The notes: generated by a model from the sequence alone, not told the origin. 64,000 nucleotides of DNA from an uncultured Lachnospiraceae bacterium (GCA_934364805.1 CAKRMH010000013.1:14098-78097), one strand, 5' to 3'; counted from the first letter of the stretch, positions 52,845-62,199 are shown. Numbers and translations are program-made.

Positions 52845-54083
52845 TTACTGAGCAACGTCAGTGTTCATTGCTGTGTTCATATCCTCTGTCTTCTCAGCTG
52901 CATTGTCATGAGTGATCTCACCTGCGATGATGTTTTTACCCATGTTCTCTGCTGGTGACCAGTAGTTGCTCATCTCAGATAATAATGGCTGAACGATAGA
53001 AGTATTCTTCATGGTATCAGCAACTGCTGCAGCGATCTGATCTGAAGAAACATCGATGTTTGTGTTAGAAGGAAGGATATTTCTCATATCATAGTGATCT
53101 TTCTGAGCATCCTCACTTGCAAGGTAAGCAGCAAGTGCCATAGATGCCTGCATGTTCTCTGCATTTGGATTTACACCGATTGCCTTAGATCCCATGAAGG
53201 ATTTCATCTGGCATTCTTTTCCATCAAGTGTGAATGTAGGAAGTGCTGCAACACCCATGTTGTCACCAAGTGCTTCTTTTACAGCCTCAGCATCCCATGT
53301 TCCAGAGAATACTGCGTTAACAGATCCATCACGTAAACCTGCAAGTCCAGCTCCGTCAGCATCGTTGATAAAGTTTGAATTTGCTGCTAAATCTACTAAG
53401 TAGTTTGTAACTGCTGCTGCTTTGTCTCCACCGAAGTCGACTCCTTTATCAGCTTCTGTTCCGTCACCAAATAATGAACATCCGTTTCCAACGTAGAATG
53501 CCTGAATATACCAAGAGTTTGATAATGGGAAAGACACCTTTCCTTTCTCTAACATGGTATCAAGGCTCTTGATATCATCCTCAGAATATACACTCTTATC
53601 ATAGTACATGAACCATGTATTTGATGAGAATGGGAATGCTACAAGCTGATCATTGTAAGTAACAGATGATGCAATAGACTCTGAATTGTTTGCCTGTACA
53701 TCTTCAAGATAATCTCCACCAAGCTCTGCAAGTGCGTTTGCAGCAACCAGATCCGGGATATTATCGTTTGCTAACATGTAAACATCAGCTGCTTTCTTTA
53801 CATCCTGTGTTACAGTTGTTTTTACATCACCTTCTGCACATACACCATATTTGAATGTGATATCCCATTCTGGATGAGCTTCGTTAAAAGCTTCACATTC
53901 TTTGGATAACCAGCCTGTATCCTGGTCTTCCTGTGGACTCCATACAGTAATTGTGCCGCTCCATTTGTCGTCTCCGCTTCCTTCTGTTCCAGAAGCGCTG
54001 TTGCTGCCTTTGCTTCCGCATCCGGCTACCATTGTTGCAGTCATTGCTGCAACGAGTAAAACTGATACTACTTTCTTTTTCAT
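52845..54083 (-). CDS. malE: Maltodextrin-binding lipoprotein of an ABC importer
   Basis: 412 residues. Lipoprotein signal with ATMVAGC lipobox, then a mature type I/II solute-binding fold (SGTITVWSPQEDQDTGW, KKAADVYMLANDNIPDLV, MKSFMGSKAIGVNPNAEN). Gene order with malF and malG and with malQ and an amylase supports malto-oligosaccharide specificity. GGAGAGG precedes the ATG. A promoter-like TTGATA/TTTATA pair lies in the 70-base gap after malQ, so malE may be transcribed both from there and from the malQ promoter. Confidence 0.92.
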   Translation of the reverse strand: MKKKVVSVLLVAAMTATMVAGCGSKGSNSASGTEGSGDDKWSGTITVWSPQEDQDTGWLSKECEAFNEAHPEWDITFKYGVCAEGDVKTTVTQDVKKAADVYMLANDNIPDLVAANALAELGGDYLEDVQANNSESIASSVTYNDQLVAFPFSSNTWFMYYDKSVYSEDDIKSLDTMLEKGKVSFPLSNSWYIQAFYVGNGCSLFGDGTEADKGVDFGGDKAAAVTNYLVDLAANSNFINDADGAGLAGLRDGSVNAVFSGTWDAEAVKEALGDNMGVAALPTFTLDGKECQMKSFMGSKAIGVNPNAENMQASMALAAYLASEDAQKDHYDMRNILPSNTNIDVSSDQIAAAVADTMKNTSIVQPLLSEMSNYWSPAENMGKNIIAGEITHDNAAEKTEDMNTAMNTDVAQ

Positions 54084-54151
54084 CGTTTTCCTCTCCTTCT
54101 TTTTTTCCCAAAAGTTGTTATATAAAATGCTCTGCGCACCCTATATCAATG

Positions 54152-55648
54152 TTATCTGCGGTATACAGCTGCAAGGTTTCGGATCCATGTTCTTCGTTCC
54201 TCACTGAGCTGTTCCGTTCCAAGCCTCCATCTCCAGTTCAGTCCGACTGTCGATGGTGCATTCATCCGCGCCTCATTTCCGAGTTTTAGAACATCCTGCA
54301 TCTGGATGATCGCTATGTCAGCTGTGCTGGCATAAGCTGCCCGGATCAGGGCATCTGGAATATCTTCTTTGCTGGAGATATTCAGATATTCGTATAAGTA
54401 TGCAAGTTCATATTCCGTCTTCTCATGGAAGTAACCCACGATCGTTTCATTGTCATGTGTTCCTGCATACACAACGGTATGATGATCTATGTAATTATGT
54501 GGAAGATGTTCATTGGCTGTATCGCCATCGAATGCAAACATCAGGACTTTCATTCCTGGCCATCCCGCTTTATCCAGAAGCTTTTTCACTCCCGGAACCG
54601 GCGTCTTTCCACCATAATCATCTGCGATAAAATAGCAGTCACCAATCACTTCATTCAGCGCATTGGTAAGTTTTCTGCCAGGTCCTTTCAGCCATTTCCC
54701 ATTGGATGCATTCCATGCACCATATGGAACCGTATAATCTTTGACGATCCCAAGGAAATGATCGATCCGGATGACATCAAACATCTTTGTCCGGTTCAAT
54801 ATCCGGCGCTTCCACCACAGGAATCCATTTTCTTCCATTCTCTTCCAGTTATACACCGGGTTGCCCCATACCTGTCCATGTGAAGAAAATTTATCCGGTA
54901 CTGCGGCAGCAACACAACTTGGTGTTCCATCCGGTTCCAAAAGATATAACTCCTGATTGGCCCAGACATCTGCGCTGTCGAGTCCCATATAAAAGGATAC
55001 ATCTCCGATGATCCGTACCCCTCTGGTGTTTGCGTACTCCTTTAAGGCTTTCCATTGATTGTAAAATTCATATTGACAGAACTTCCAGAAACAGATATCT
55101 TCTTTCAGCCTTTCCCGGCTGTTTTCCAAAGCCGCCGGTTCTCTTTTCCGAAGATCTTCTTCCCATCTCTCCCAGCTTTCATCATGATGCTCATGTTTAA
55201 TCGCCATAAACAGTGCATAATCTTCCAGCCAGTCTTTCTGTTCCATCTGGAATTTTAAAAATGCTTCCTGTTCCCTCCTGAACCTGCCAAAAGCCTGTCT
55301 CAGGATTTTGTACCGGTTTTCAAAAAGCACGGCATAGTCAATTCCTGTGCGGTCATTCCCCCATTTGTAACTGCTGATCTCATCCTGGCTGAGCAGCCCT
55401 TCATGGATCAGATTATCCAGATCGATCAAATACGGATTACCTGCAAATGCTGACATTGCCTGATACGGACTGTCTCCAAAGCTTGTAGGGCCAATCGGAA
55501 GTACCTGCCAGTACTTTTGTTTCAGATCAACCAAAAGATCAACAAACCGGAATGCCGCATTTCCCAAAGTACCAATACCATAGGATGATGGCAGACTCGA
55601 AATCGCAAGCAGGATTCCGGATCCTCTGGTTAATTCTTTTTTCTCCAA
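54152..55648 (-). CDS. malQ: 4-Alpha-glucanotransferase (amylomaltase, GH77)
   Basis: Disproportionates maltodextrins in the cytoplasm. About 499 residues from TTG 55648, preceded by GGGGAC; the next in-frame ATG is well inside the catalytic domain. GH77 motifs: SLPSSYGIGTLG, LPIGPTSFGDSPYQ, DVIRIDHFLG with the nucleophile Asp, and GTHDNETIVGYF. The acid/base motif normally reads AEDLG; here it is ADDYG, so the catalytic Glu is Asp (codon at 54620-54622). Divergent from malR with an operator-like dyad between. Confidence 0.9.
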   Translation of the reverse strand: MEKKELTRGSGILLAISSLPSSYGIGTLGNAAFRFVDLLVDLKQKYWQVLPIGPTSFGDSPYQAMSAFAGNPYLIDLDNLIHEGLLSQDEISSYKWGNDRTGIDYAVLFENRYKILRQAFGRFRREQEAFLKFQMEQKDWLEDYALFMAIKHEHHDESWERWEEDLRKREPAALENSRERLKEDICFWKFCQYEFYNQWKALKEYANTRGVRIIGDVSFYMGLDSADVWANQELYLLEPDGTPSCVAAAVPDKFSSHGQVWGNPVYNWKRMEENGFLWWKRRILNRTKMFDVIRIDHFLGIVKDYTVPYGAWNASNGKWLKGPGRKLTNALNEVIGDCYFIADDYGGKTPVPGVKKLLDKAGWPGMKVLMFAFDGDTANEHLPHNYIDHHTVVYAGTHDNETIVGYFHEKTEYELAYLYEYLNISSKEDIPDALIRAAYASTADIAIIQMQDVLKLGNEARMNAPSTVGLNWRWRLGTEQLSEERRTWIRNLAAVYRR

Positions 55649-55703
55649 AATGTGTCCCCTACTTCGTTTTGAATAATTTTCGTTGTTTTTCGTATCTGAG
55701 TTA

Positions 55704-55732
55704 ATTTTAGATTTATTCCGTGAATTTGTCAA
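55704..55732 (-). promoter_or_regulatory. malQ promoter
   Basis: On the minus strand TTGACA (55727-55732), 17 bases, TAAAAT (55704-55709), a near-consensus sigma-A promoter giving a leader of about 50 bases before the TTG start at 55648. Confidence 0.75.
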
Positions 55733-55744
55733 TGTTTTTTGGTC

Positions 55745-55759
55745 AAAACGAACCGTTTT
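55745..55759. promoter_or_regulatory. MalR operator candidate
   Basis: AAAACG-AAC-CGTTTT, a perfect 6-bp inverted repeat with odd spacing and a central CG, as in LacI-family operators. It lies 13 bases upstream of the malQ -35 box and about 90 bases upstream of the malR -35 box. Confidence 0.6.
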
Positions 55760-55847
55760 TGCCGTTTTGAACTGTTTTTTCTTATCATTTTTGTCAATTT
55801 TCACAATAATATCTTTTAAAATTTTCGAAAAAAATCTACACAAAAGA

Positions 55848-55876
55848 TTGCGCACCGTTTTTTTGTACCTTATAAT
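55848..55876 (+). promoter_or_regulatory. malR promoter
   Basis: TTGCGC (55848-55853), 17 bases, TATAAT (55871-55876), about 60 bases before the malR ATG. Confidence 0.7.
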
Positions 55877-55939
55877 GATAACAGATATTAAAATACGTGG
55901 AATTTACATAAAGAATATCGAAACAAAGGAAGGATCTAT

Positions 55940-56965
55940 ATGGCTACGATTAAAGATATTGCAACAAGACTTGGTATCTCTGTCAGCACCGTTTCCAAAG
56001 GGCTGAACGGAGCCAGCGACATCAGCGAAGAGCTTCGCCAGATCGTACTGGACACAGCAGTCGAAATGGGATACAGCACCAAACGTTCCCGTAAAGAGGA
56101 GAACCGTAAGCTCTGTCTCTTCATTGAAAATATGAACTATGAAAAAATCGATGAATTCGGATATGACATCGTACTTGGTTTTAAGCAGAATGCTTTCCGT
56201 CACAAATGGGATGTTACTGTTGTTCCGGTAACTCCGGCTTTTCAGATGGAGGAAAAATATGACACTTACCTATTAAAGAACGGATACTGTGGTGCATTCC
56301 TCTGTGGTTTCGCACTGCACGATGAATGGCTGAAGCAGCTGCAGCACACAACCATGCCGACGGTGCTTCTGGATAACTTTATTGCAAACAATCCAAATGT
56401 ATGCTACATCGGAACCGACAGCTACGAAGGTATCGCAATGGCAGTAAACCATCTGTATACACTCGGTCACAAGAACATTGCTTTTCTAAATGGTTCGCTG
56501 CATTCCATGGTATCGGAACAGCGTCAGGAGGCCTTTGAGACAAGCATGGCTTCCCTCGGTCTTGAGATTCAGCAGGACCTTATGGCTTACGGTTACTATG
56601 TTGCCGACAGTGCACAGTATCATGTACCGGGCTTTCTTTCTGCCGGTGCTACTGCGATCATCTGTGGTAACGACCTGATTGCATCCGGTGTCATCTCCGA
56701 ATGTACACAGCGTGGTTTCCGCGTTCCGGAGGATATCAGTGTCATCGGTTTCGATGACATTCCACTTGCCCCGGCAATGACACCGCCACTTACTACGATC
56801 CGTCAGGACAGGAATGAATTAGGAAAAGGAGCATATGTTGTATTAAACTCACTCATCCACCATATCTCCATCAGCAAAATGCTGATGCGTCCGCAGCTGA
56901 TCGAGCGTGAATCTGCAACCCGGGTTTCCAAAGAGCCCCGCATTATAAAGGATGATTTAAAATAA
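55940..56965 (+). CDS. malR: LacI-family regulator of maltodextrin genes
   Basis: 341 residues. N-terminal LacI helix-turn-helix (IKDIATRLGISVSTVSKGLN) with hinge helix, then a periplasmic-binding-like sugar domain. Divergent from malQ and next to a perfect dyad, so control of the mal genes is likely, with maltose or maltodextrin as effector. GGAAGG precedes the ATG. The metallopeptidase-like lipoprotein gene follows 28 bases downstream and is likely co-transcribed. Confidence 0.9.
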   Translation: MATIKDIATRLGISVSTVSKGLNGASDISEELRQIVLDTAVEMGYSTKRSRKEENRKLCLFIENMNYEKIDEFGYDIVLGFKQNAFRHKWDVTVVPVTPAFQMEEKYDTYLLKNGYCGAFLCGFALHDEWLKQLQHTTMPTVLLDNFIANNPNVCYIGTDSYEGIAMAVNHLYTLGHKNIAFLNGSLHSMVSEQRQEAFETSMASLGLEIQQDLMAYGYYVADSAQYHVPGFLSAGATAIICGNDLIASGVISECTQRGFRVPEDISVIGFDDIPLAPAMTPPLTTIRQDRNELGKGAYVVLNSLIHHISISKMLMRPQLIERESATRVSKEPRIIKDDLK

Positions 56966-56993
56966 CCCTGTTTTATCCGGAGGGATTTTTGAT

Positions 56994-59063
56994 ATGAAAA
57001 AACACAATTTTCTCAGAAAATTCGGAATTGCAGTCCTGCTTTTGTCCCTGACACTGACCGGCTGTTCTACACGAACCATTGAACGTGCTCTCATGAGTGA
57101 AACGGAACGCTATGAGGATGCGCACAATTCTCCGTTTTTCTGGGATAATGCCACTCTGCTCGAGGGTTATGATAACCTTTATGAACTGACACCGTTTTCT
57201 TTCACTGGAAAACCTTATAATAATGTGATGAACTTTGGCGATAATCTTCTTGTCATCGGGGAAGGTTATTCTGCCAATGACTCCAATACGATCAACCATT
57301 ATTTTTCCATTTACAGTCCATGGGAAAACCGCATTTTAAAGACTCTTGCCCCAGATGACACTGATTGCACTGATTATCAGGTAGCCGGAGATTTCCTTCT
57401 TCTTATCAACCGTGACCAATCCACGATGGCGGTTTATAACACCAAACTTTCTCTGCAGCACACGTATGACATCAGTGGTCTGTCCTACGATGATTCCACC
57501 CGTTTTTATGCTGGGAACGGTGGAAATGTCCTATATACCGCAGATTCCAATGGCACTTTACTCCGGCTCGACATCTCTTCCGATACACTGTCGACCGATC
57601 AGCCTGAGATCCCATATTATAATGTCAATCTCTGCGGTGTTTCCTCCGATGGCAAAGACCTGATCATCACTGGAATTGCACAGTCTTCTTTAAAATATGT
57701 GACTGCACTGCTCTCCCTGGATGACCTTTCAACGGACACCGAATATACCGGTCTTGCATATTATGTTGCCGGTGCTTCGGACGATGCTTTCCTTGCGGAA
57801 ACAAATTATAGCAAAGCAGGATGGACCTATCAGACGCCTGATCAGGATACATCCTACTTTTCCTTGTATGGTTTCCAGGATATTTCGCTCCTTTCGAACA
57901 ATCAGATGCTTGTCGAACGGACTTCTGAATATCAGAGCGGCGGTCAAAGCAGTGTCTCTTTTTCCCTTTACGACGCCACCGGAAACTGTGTGTCCGCTTT
58001 TTCCTATGACCTTGGTGTCTACGATTCTTCTGACCAGCTTTACCTCTCCGCTCAGGGAGCTTACCTGGAAAGCTGCAATTGCTACTTTATGATCCTGTAT
58101 GACATAAACTGCAATCCTTCTTTCCTTGTATGGAATCTGAATACCAAAGGAACTGCCTCCGATCCGATCACCGTATACGGAAACGAAACCGATCTGGATG
58201 ATTCAGTTCCCGATGTCCAGACACCTGAGAATGATTCGGAAGCTCCTGAGCCGGAAGAATACGGCGATGAAGTAACTGCGATTGCAGACAGTGATCAGTA
58301 TGACTGGGGTGATCTTTCTAAAGCCCATGCATATGCTGCGGAGCTGGGACAGAAATATGGGATTGAACTGTACATTGGACCGGAAGTTCCCGATATGCTT
58401 GACGTTTTCCATGTAAAACAGGTGAAAAAGGCCGATCAGGTCATGGATGCGCTGGAAACACTGGATCAGATCCTATCCATTTATCCTGCCAATTTCTTCG
58501 AACAGCTCTGTTATGGCGAGCTGAAAGGAGTACGTATCTATCTGGCCGGAACGATAAACGGCTCACAACAGGATACGATCAGCGATCCAAGCGGATTCGT
58601 CAATACGATCAATGAGCATACGGTCATGGTACTCGATACCGACTATTCCTGGGACTGGAATTACACCGTGAACCATGAGCTTTCGCATATGATTGACCGG
58701 AGACTGGATTTTTACCATACCTGCAACCCAGGTGCCGCCTATTCCGAAGAAACATGGAACAGCTATAATCCGGATAATTTTACTTACCTTAATTCCTACG
58801 ATTCCTATGAGGATAACCGCGCTTATACTTCAAACCGCACTTATTTTATCGATTCCTATGGAACGACCTATGCAACGGAGGACCGCGCAGAGATCTTTGG
58901 AACAGCCGTTGGTGATTATCTCGATGGCTTTACCGATGATTCGGTATTTTCCGGTGATTCACCGATATCTTACAAATTACAATATTACAGCAGTGCGATC
59001 CGCGATGGATTTGATACAACGGGCTGGCCAGACCAGCTTCCATGGGAAACACTCTGCCAATAA
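56994..59063 (+). CDS. Large lipoprotein with HExxH metallopeptidase-like C-terminus
   Basis: 689 residues, family not recognised. Lipobox LTGC (Cys near 24). Residues about 60-400 are rich in short beta strands and Asp/Tyr/Ser, suggesting a beta-propeller. Acidic linker at about 405-425. Residues about 445-689 contain VNHELSHMID, an HExxH zinc motif at 561-565, with Glu633 in EDRAEIFG as a candidate third ligand (gluzincin-like). GGAGGG precedes the ATG. Lies in the malR transcription unit, so it may be expressed with alpha-glucan use, but its substrate is unknown. Confidence 0.75.
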   Translation: MKKHNFLRKFGIAVLLLSLTLTGCSTRTIERALMSETERYEDAHNSPFFWDNATLLEGYDNLYELTPFSFTGKPYNNVMNFGDNLLVIGEGYSANDSNTINHYFSIYSPWENRILKTLAPDDTDCTDYQVAGDFLLLINRDQSTMAVYNTKLSLQHTYDISGLSYDDSTRFYAGNGGNVLYTADSNGTLLRLDISSDTLSTDQPEIPYYNVNLCGVSSDGKDLIITGIAQSSLKYVTALLSLDDLSTDTEYTGLAYYVAGASDDAFLAETNYSKAGWTYQTPDQDTSYFSLYGFQDISLLSNNQMLVERTSEYQSGGQSSVSFSLYDATGNCVSAFSYDLGVYDSSDQLYLSAQGAYLESCNCYFMILYDINCNPSFLVWNLNTKGTASDPITVYGNETDLDDSVPDVQTPENDSEAPEPEEYGDEVTAIADSDQYDWGDLSKAHAYAAELGQKYGIELYIGPEVPDMLDVFHVKQVKKADQVMDALETLDQILSIYPANFFEQLCYGELKGVRIYLAGTINGSQQDTISDPSGFVNTINEHTVMVLDTDYSWDWNYTVNHELSHMIDRRLDFYHTCNPGAAYSEETWNSYNPDNFTYLNSYDSYEDNRAYTSNRTYFIDSYGTTYATEDRAEIFGTAVGDYLDGFTDDSVFSGDSPISYKLQYYSSAIRDGFDTTGWPDQLPWETLCQ

Positions 59064-59078
59064 AATGATACAAGGCTC

Positions 59079-59130
59079 AAAAAGGTCATAGCTCCTATCC
59101 AGCTTGCAGGATAAGAGTTATGACCTTTTG
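59079..59130. terminator. Bidirectional terminator
   Basis: AAAAAGGTCATA (about 59079-59090) pairs with TATGACCTTTT (about 59119-59129), extended by CTC/GAG and TATCC/GGATA. Ends the lipoprotein gene and, on the other strand, the LRR gene. Confidence 0.9.
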
Positions 59131-59152
59131 ATTTGAACCCACATGAGATCAT

Positions 59153-59941
59153 TTAATCTTCATAAACCTTAACTATATGAGGATCGCCCTGAAACCAATC
59201 ATCAAAATTTTTATCAGCCCATGAATCTTTATACAAATGAATATGAACCGTTCCATCTATATTTGGAAAATTGCTGTAGTCATATTTTGATAACTCAGCA
59301 TCCTTCGGTATATACACATCTTCTATAACATCCGGGAAAGCATACTCGCCAATTTCCTTTATAGTTGAAGGCAGTCTCACTTCTTTTAACGAATCGCAGT
59401 TTTCGAAGGCATATTCACCAATGGTACTCACACTCGTATCCTCCAGATTGATATCTTCCAACGCATTACAATTATTGATACAATATGCACTGATTTCTGT
59501 TAAAGTGGACGGCAGCACAACCGATACCAGTTTATCTTCACGTGAAAGTGAACTTGATGCAAGTCTTGTCATTCCCTCAGGATATTCAACTTTTTCAATT
59601 GAAGTATTGCTGTAAACAAGACACTGCCCCTCAAAGTCGCTGCTCATGGTTCCCTCAAAGCTGATTTCCTTTACATCGGAATCGCTTGTTACAACTCCAC
59701 CCATAATTCTCTCACAGTTTGAAGGAATTACCAGTTTTTCCTGTTTCTTTCCTTCATCGGTCAATCCGCCAAGACCGGTTCCATCCAAATACCAGACAAA
59801 ATAATCATCATTATTCTGACTTGCGCTTTCTTTTGTTTCCGCTGCATTCTTTTTGTCACTTTTATCACTTGAACATCCAGTAATCATTAATCCTGTTACC
59901 AGTCCAACCATTATTAGTAAACTTAATATTTTCCTTTTCAT
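59153..59941 (-). CDS. Leucine-rich-repeat (BspA-type) lipoprotein
   Basis: About 262 residues. Lipobox MITGC; after a spacer, four to five LRR_5 units (patterns IEKVEYPEGMTRLASSSL, LVSVVLPSTLTEISAYC, LEDINLEDTSVSTIGEYAF, LKEVRLPSTIKEIGEYAF). BspA-like repeats mediate surface protein contacts; ligand unknown. Start at ATG 59941 with GAGGAG eight bases upstream. Last of three minus-strand genes with unknown membrane proteins upstream. Confidence 0.85.
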   Translation of the reverse strand: MKRKILSLLIMVGLVTGLMITGCSSDKSDKKNAAETKESASQNNDDYFVWYLDGTGLGGLTDEGKKQEKLVIPSNCERIMGGVVTSDSDVKEISFEGTMSSDFEGQCLVYSNTSIEKVEYPEGMTRLASSSLSREDKLVSVVLPSTLTEISAYCINNCNALEDINLEDTSVSTIGEYAFENCDSLKEVRLPSTIKEIGEYAFPDVIEDVYIPKDAELSKYDYSNFPNIDGTVHIHLYKDSWADKNFDDWFQGDPHIVKVYED

Positions 59942-59959
59942 CTTAATACTCCTCATGCC

Positions 59960-60460
59960 CTATTGGGTTATCGCTGTCAAAACACGAACAAATACCATAA
60001 AAAAGATCCATGGATAGCAGATACAAAACAGTTGATATAAATACCCGACCCGGTTACTGGCTTCGCTCCAAAAAGCTTTTCTTGGATTATCCAGCCAATA
60101 TACCTTGATCTTTGTCCTTAGTGGTGAGCCAGTATGTTCTCTTGGATCTGAATGAAATGTTTTGCAATATGTTTTGCCATTGACAACATAGGTATACCTG
60201 GCTGAATAGTATTCTCCCATGTTACCATGGACTCTTCTTGACCGGTTTCTTCCCAGTCTGTATGCATCGTCTTTGTGGATTGTGGCTTCCGCTATATTCC
60301 CTTTCTTTACAGCCTTGTCAATTTTTTTCTTTAATCCTACTTTTTTATCATACAAAACTTTAATCACAAAAATATAGGATGGTATCAATGTCAAAAATCC
60401 AACATTAAATTGCCAAGGCTGTGAGTTTATCTCCTCCATAAACATATTGAAACTTTCCAT
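59960..60460 (-). CDS. Membrane protein with DUF3592-like domain
   Basis: 166 residues. One membrane helix near the N-terminus and one near the C-terminus enclose a beta-rich domain (ATIHKDDAYRLG, YYSARYTYVVNGKTYCKTF, LRTKIKVYWLDNPRKAF) similar to DUF3592. Function unknown. AGGGAG precedes the ATG. Between an LRR lipoprotein gene and a polytopic membrane gene, with gaps of 18 and 32 bases. Confidence 0.65.
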   Translation of the reverse strand: MESFNMFMEEINSQPWQFNVGFLTLIPSYIFVIKVLYDKKVGLKKKIDKAVKKGNIAEATIHKDDAYRLGRNRSRRVHGNMGEYYSARYTYVVNGKTYCKTFHSDPREHTGSPLRTKIKVYWLDNPRKAFWSEASNRVGYLYQLFCICYPWIFFMVFVRVLTAITQ

Positions 60461-60492
60461 AATCTTTCTCCCTTTCTTTTATACTGCATATG

Positions 60493-61398
60493 TTATGCTG
60501 CAGCAGGTGCCTTTGCTTTCTCCCAAAGCTTCTTGAAGCTGCTTGATAACTTGCAGAGTTTTTCGTAAAGATCGAATGAAATCTCTGTCTGTGGAGCTAC
60601 TTCCATGTAAGAGAACATCATCTTTACAAGCATATAACTGTCGATAAATGCTACCTTAATGCAGATTGCAATAAGGATTGCAAGAACAACTGCGATTGTC
60701 GTGTTCCACTGTAATGCGCCAAAGATCAGTGCTAATAAAAGAAATGGAACCATCCATGCGAAGAATGTTGAAACCATTACTACGATCGTTGTTACAGCTG
60801 CGTTCTTTAATAAATGCTTAGTGTTCTGGAAGTAAATTACGACACCGTCACAGCCTGCTTCAAATGCACCTTTGTCTTTCTGTAAAAATGAATAGCCCAA
60901 ACAGCACTCATCTACATAGCCCAATGATATTCCGATAAATTTCTGGGCAAATTCTGTAACACCATTCATTCCCGGTATGAAATCAAGTGCGTTTCCTACA
61001 TTTCCTACTACTTTCTGAAGCTGCTTCACCGCTCCACTTACAAGATGGTCTAATACAAGATACACGTTTGTTTCAACAAATCTTTCTTTTACCATGTTCT
61101 TTCCGCTTTCCACCATGTTTTCCGGGATCTGTCCTGTTGTTACCGCCTGTGAAATGACTGCTACGTGTGCAGCTTTGATCATGTAACCGATATAATTCAT
61201 AATGACCTTATACGCTCCGCATGATCCAAAAATCCATATGATAAACATTGCCAGGGTCACTACGCCATTTTTACACAAACCTGCGAGTCCACCGCACATA
61301 AGAAACAGAATTAGTGAGATCGCAGTTACCGCTGCCCCTAATCCCAGCTTGATCATGTTGAATTTCATAGTTTTTAAATATACGTCTTTTACACTCAT
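60493..61398 (-). CDS. Polytopic membrane protein, family not recognised
   Basis: About 301 residues with six or so hydrophobic segments in three pairs. The middle part has VGNALDFIPGMNGVTEFAQKF and CCLGYSFLQKDKGAFEAGCDG, suggesting a transporter or scaffold, but I cannot name a family. Start at ATG 61398, with GGAGGAG nine bases upstream; an ATG six codons earlier has none. First gene of the group running to the LRR lipoprotein. Confidence 0.75.
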   Translation of the reverse strand: MSVKDVYLKTMKFNMIKLGLGAAVTAISLILFLMCGGLAGLCKNGVVTLAMFIIWIFGSCGAYKVIMNYIGYMIKAAHVAVISQAVTTGQIPENMVESGKNMVKERFVETNVYLVLDHLVSGAVKQLQKVVGNVGNALDFIPGMNGVTEFAQKFIGISLGYVDECCLGYSFLQKDKGAFEAGCDGVVIYFQNTKHLLKNAAVTTIVVMVSTFFAWMVPFLLLALIFGALQWNTTIAVVLAILIAICIKVAFIDSYMLVKMMFSYMEVAPQTEISFDLYEKLCKLSSSFKKLWEKAKAPAAA

Positions 61399-61535
61399 AA
61401 CTTTTTTCTCCTCCATAAATTTTGTTCTGTTGTATCTGACGTATCAAACTATATCGAAATTGGCGGCTTTATTCTACCAATCAGAATTGGCGGTTTTTCG
61501 CAACTACAGGTTGTGGAAAATCACATGATGTATCT

Positions 61536-61946
61536 CTACTGGATATTCATCTTCTGTTTTATCTCATTGATAATACATGCAATCTGATCGAGTGTATCGA
61601 TGATCGCATCCATTCGTATTTTCTCTTCATCATCGATCACACCATCTTTGACGATGTCGAGCAGTTCTTTCGATATCACATCCATGTCCTGTGCCGAGCC
61701 CAAAAACTTGATGATTACCCGGTCCAGGCTTTCATCTCCATTAATATGGATCGTATCTTTCAGCAAAGAATCAATACTGACATCAAATGTTTCGCTAATT
61801 GCGATCACCTTATCTGTGTCAGGCATTGCTGTTCCAAGCTCCCACTTTGAGATGGCCTGTCTGCTGACTCCCAGTCTTTCTGCCAATAATTCCTGTGAAT
61901 ATCCATACTGTGTTCTTAAAGCATACAGTTTTTCTGAAAAAGTCAT
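61536..61946 (-). CDS. XRE-family helix-turn-helix regulator
   Basis: About 136 residues. N-terminal HTH (MTFSEKLYALRTQYGYSQ, then LAERLGVSRQAISKWELG, residues 1-55), followed by a short helical tail of unknown role. Start at ATG 61946 with AAAAGGGG upstream. Next to the unknown membrane group but with a 137-bp gap; it could regulate it. A perfect 6-bp hairpin (GCAACC-AAA-GGTTGC, 61967-61981) lies just upstream. Confidence 0.85.
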   Translation of the reverse strand: MTFSEKLYALRTQYGYSQELLAERLGVSRQAISKWELGTAMPDTDKVIAISETFDVSIDSLLKDTIHINGDESLDRVIIKFLGSAQDMDVISKELLDIVKDGVIDDEEKIRMDAIIDTLDQIACIINEIKQKMNIQ

Positions 61947-62091
61947 TTTTTCCCCTTTTATTACCGCAACCAAAGGTTGCATTCTGTATTTTTCTTTATA
62001 GAATCAAGGCTGCAAACCACCTTTCGCCACCCTAATTCTACAAATAAAAAAGCCCCAAGCACTGATCTGCGTCAATGTCTGAGACTCTTCA

Positions 62092-62175
62092 TGCCGGCGA
62101 CCGGAATCGAACCGGTACTGTGTCACCACAACAGGATTTTAAGTCCTGCGCGTCTGCCAGTTCCGCCACGCCGGC
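62092..62175 (-). tRNA. tRNA-Leu (anticodon UAA)
   Basis: Class II tRNA with a long variable arm. Acceptor GCCGGCG/CGCCGGC with discriminator A, anticodon loop CTTAAAA between CAGGA and TCCTG, T-loop GGTTCGATTCC. The CCA end is not encoded. Read on the minus strand, downstream of tRNA-Tyr. Confidence 0.95.
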
Positions 62176-62199
62176 AAGCAGTAAACATGTTGTTTACAA

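Noticed and set aside
54152..55855. Longer MalQ start at 55855
   Set aside because: The extra 69 codons are Lys/Asn-rich, cover the promoter and operator and are not part of GH77 proteins; a TTG start gives the usual length.
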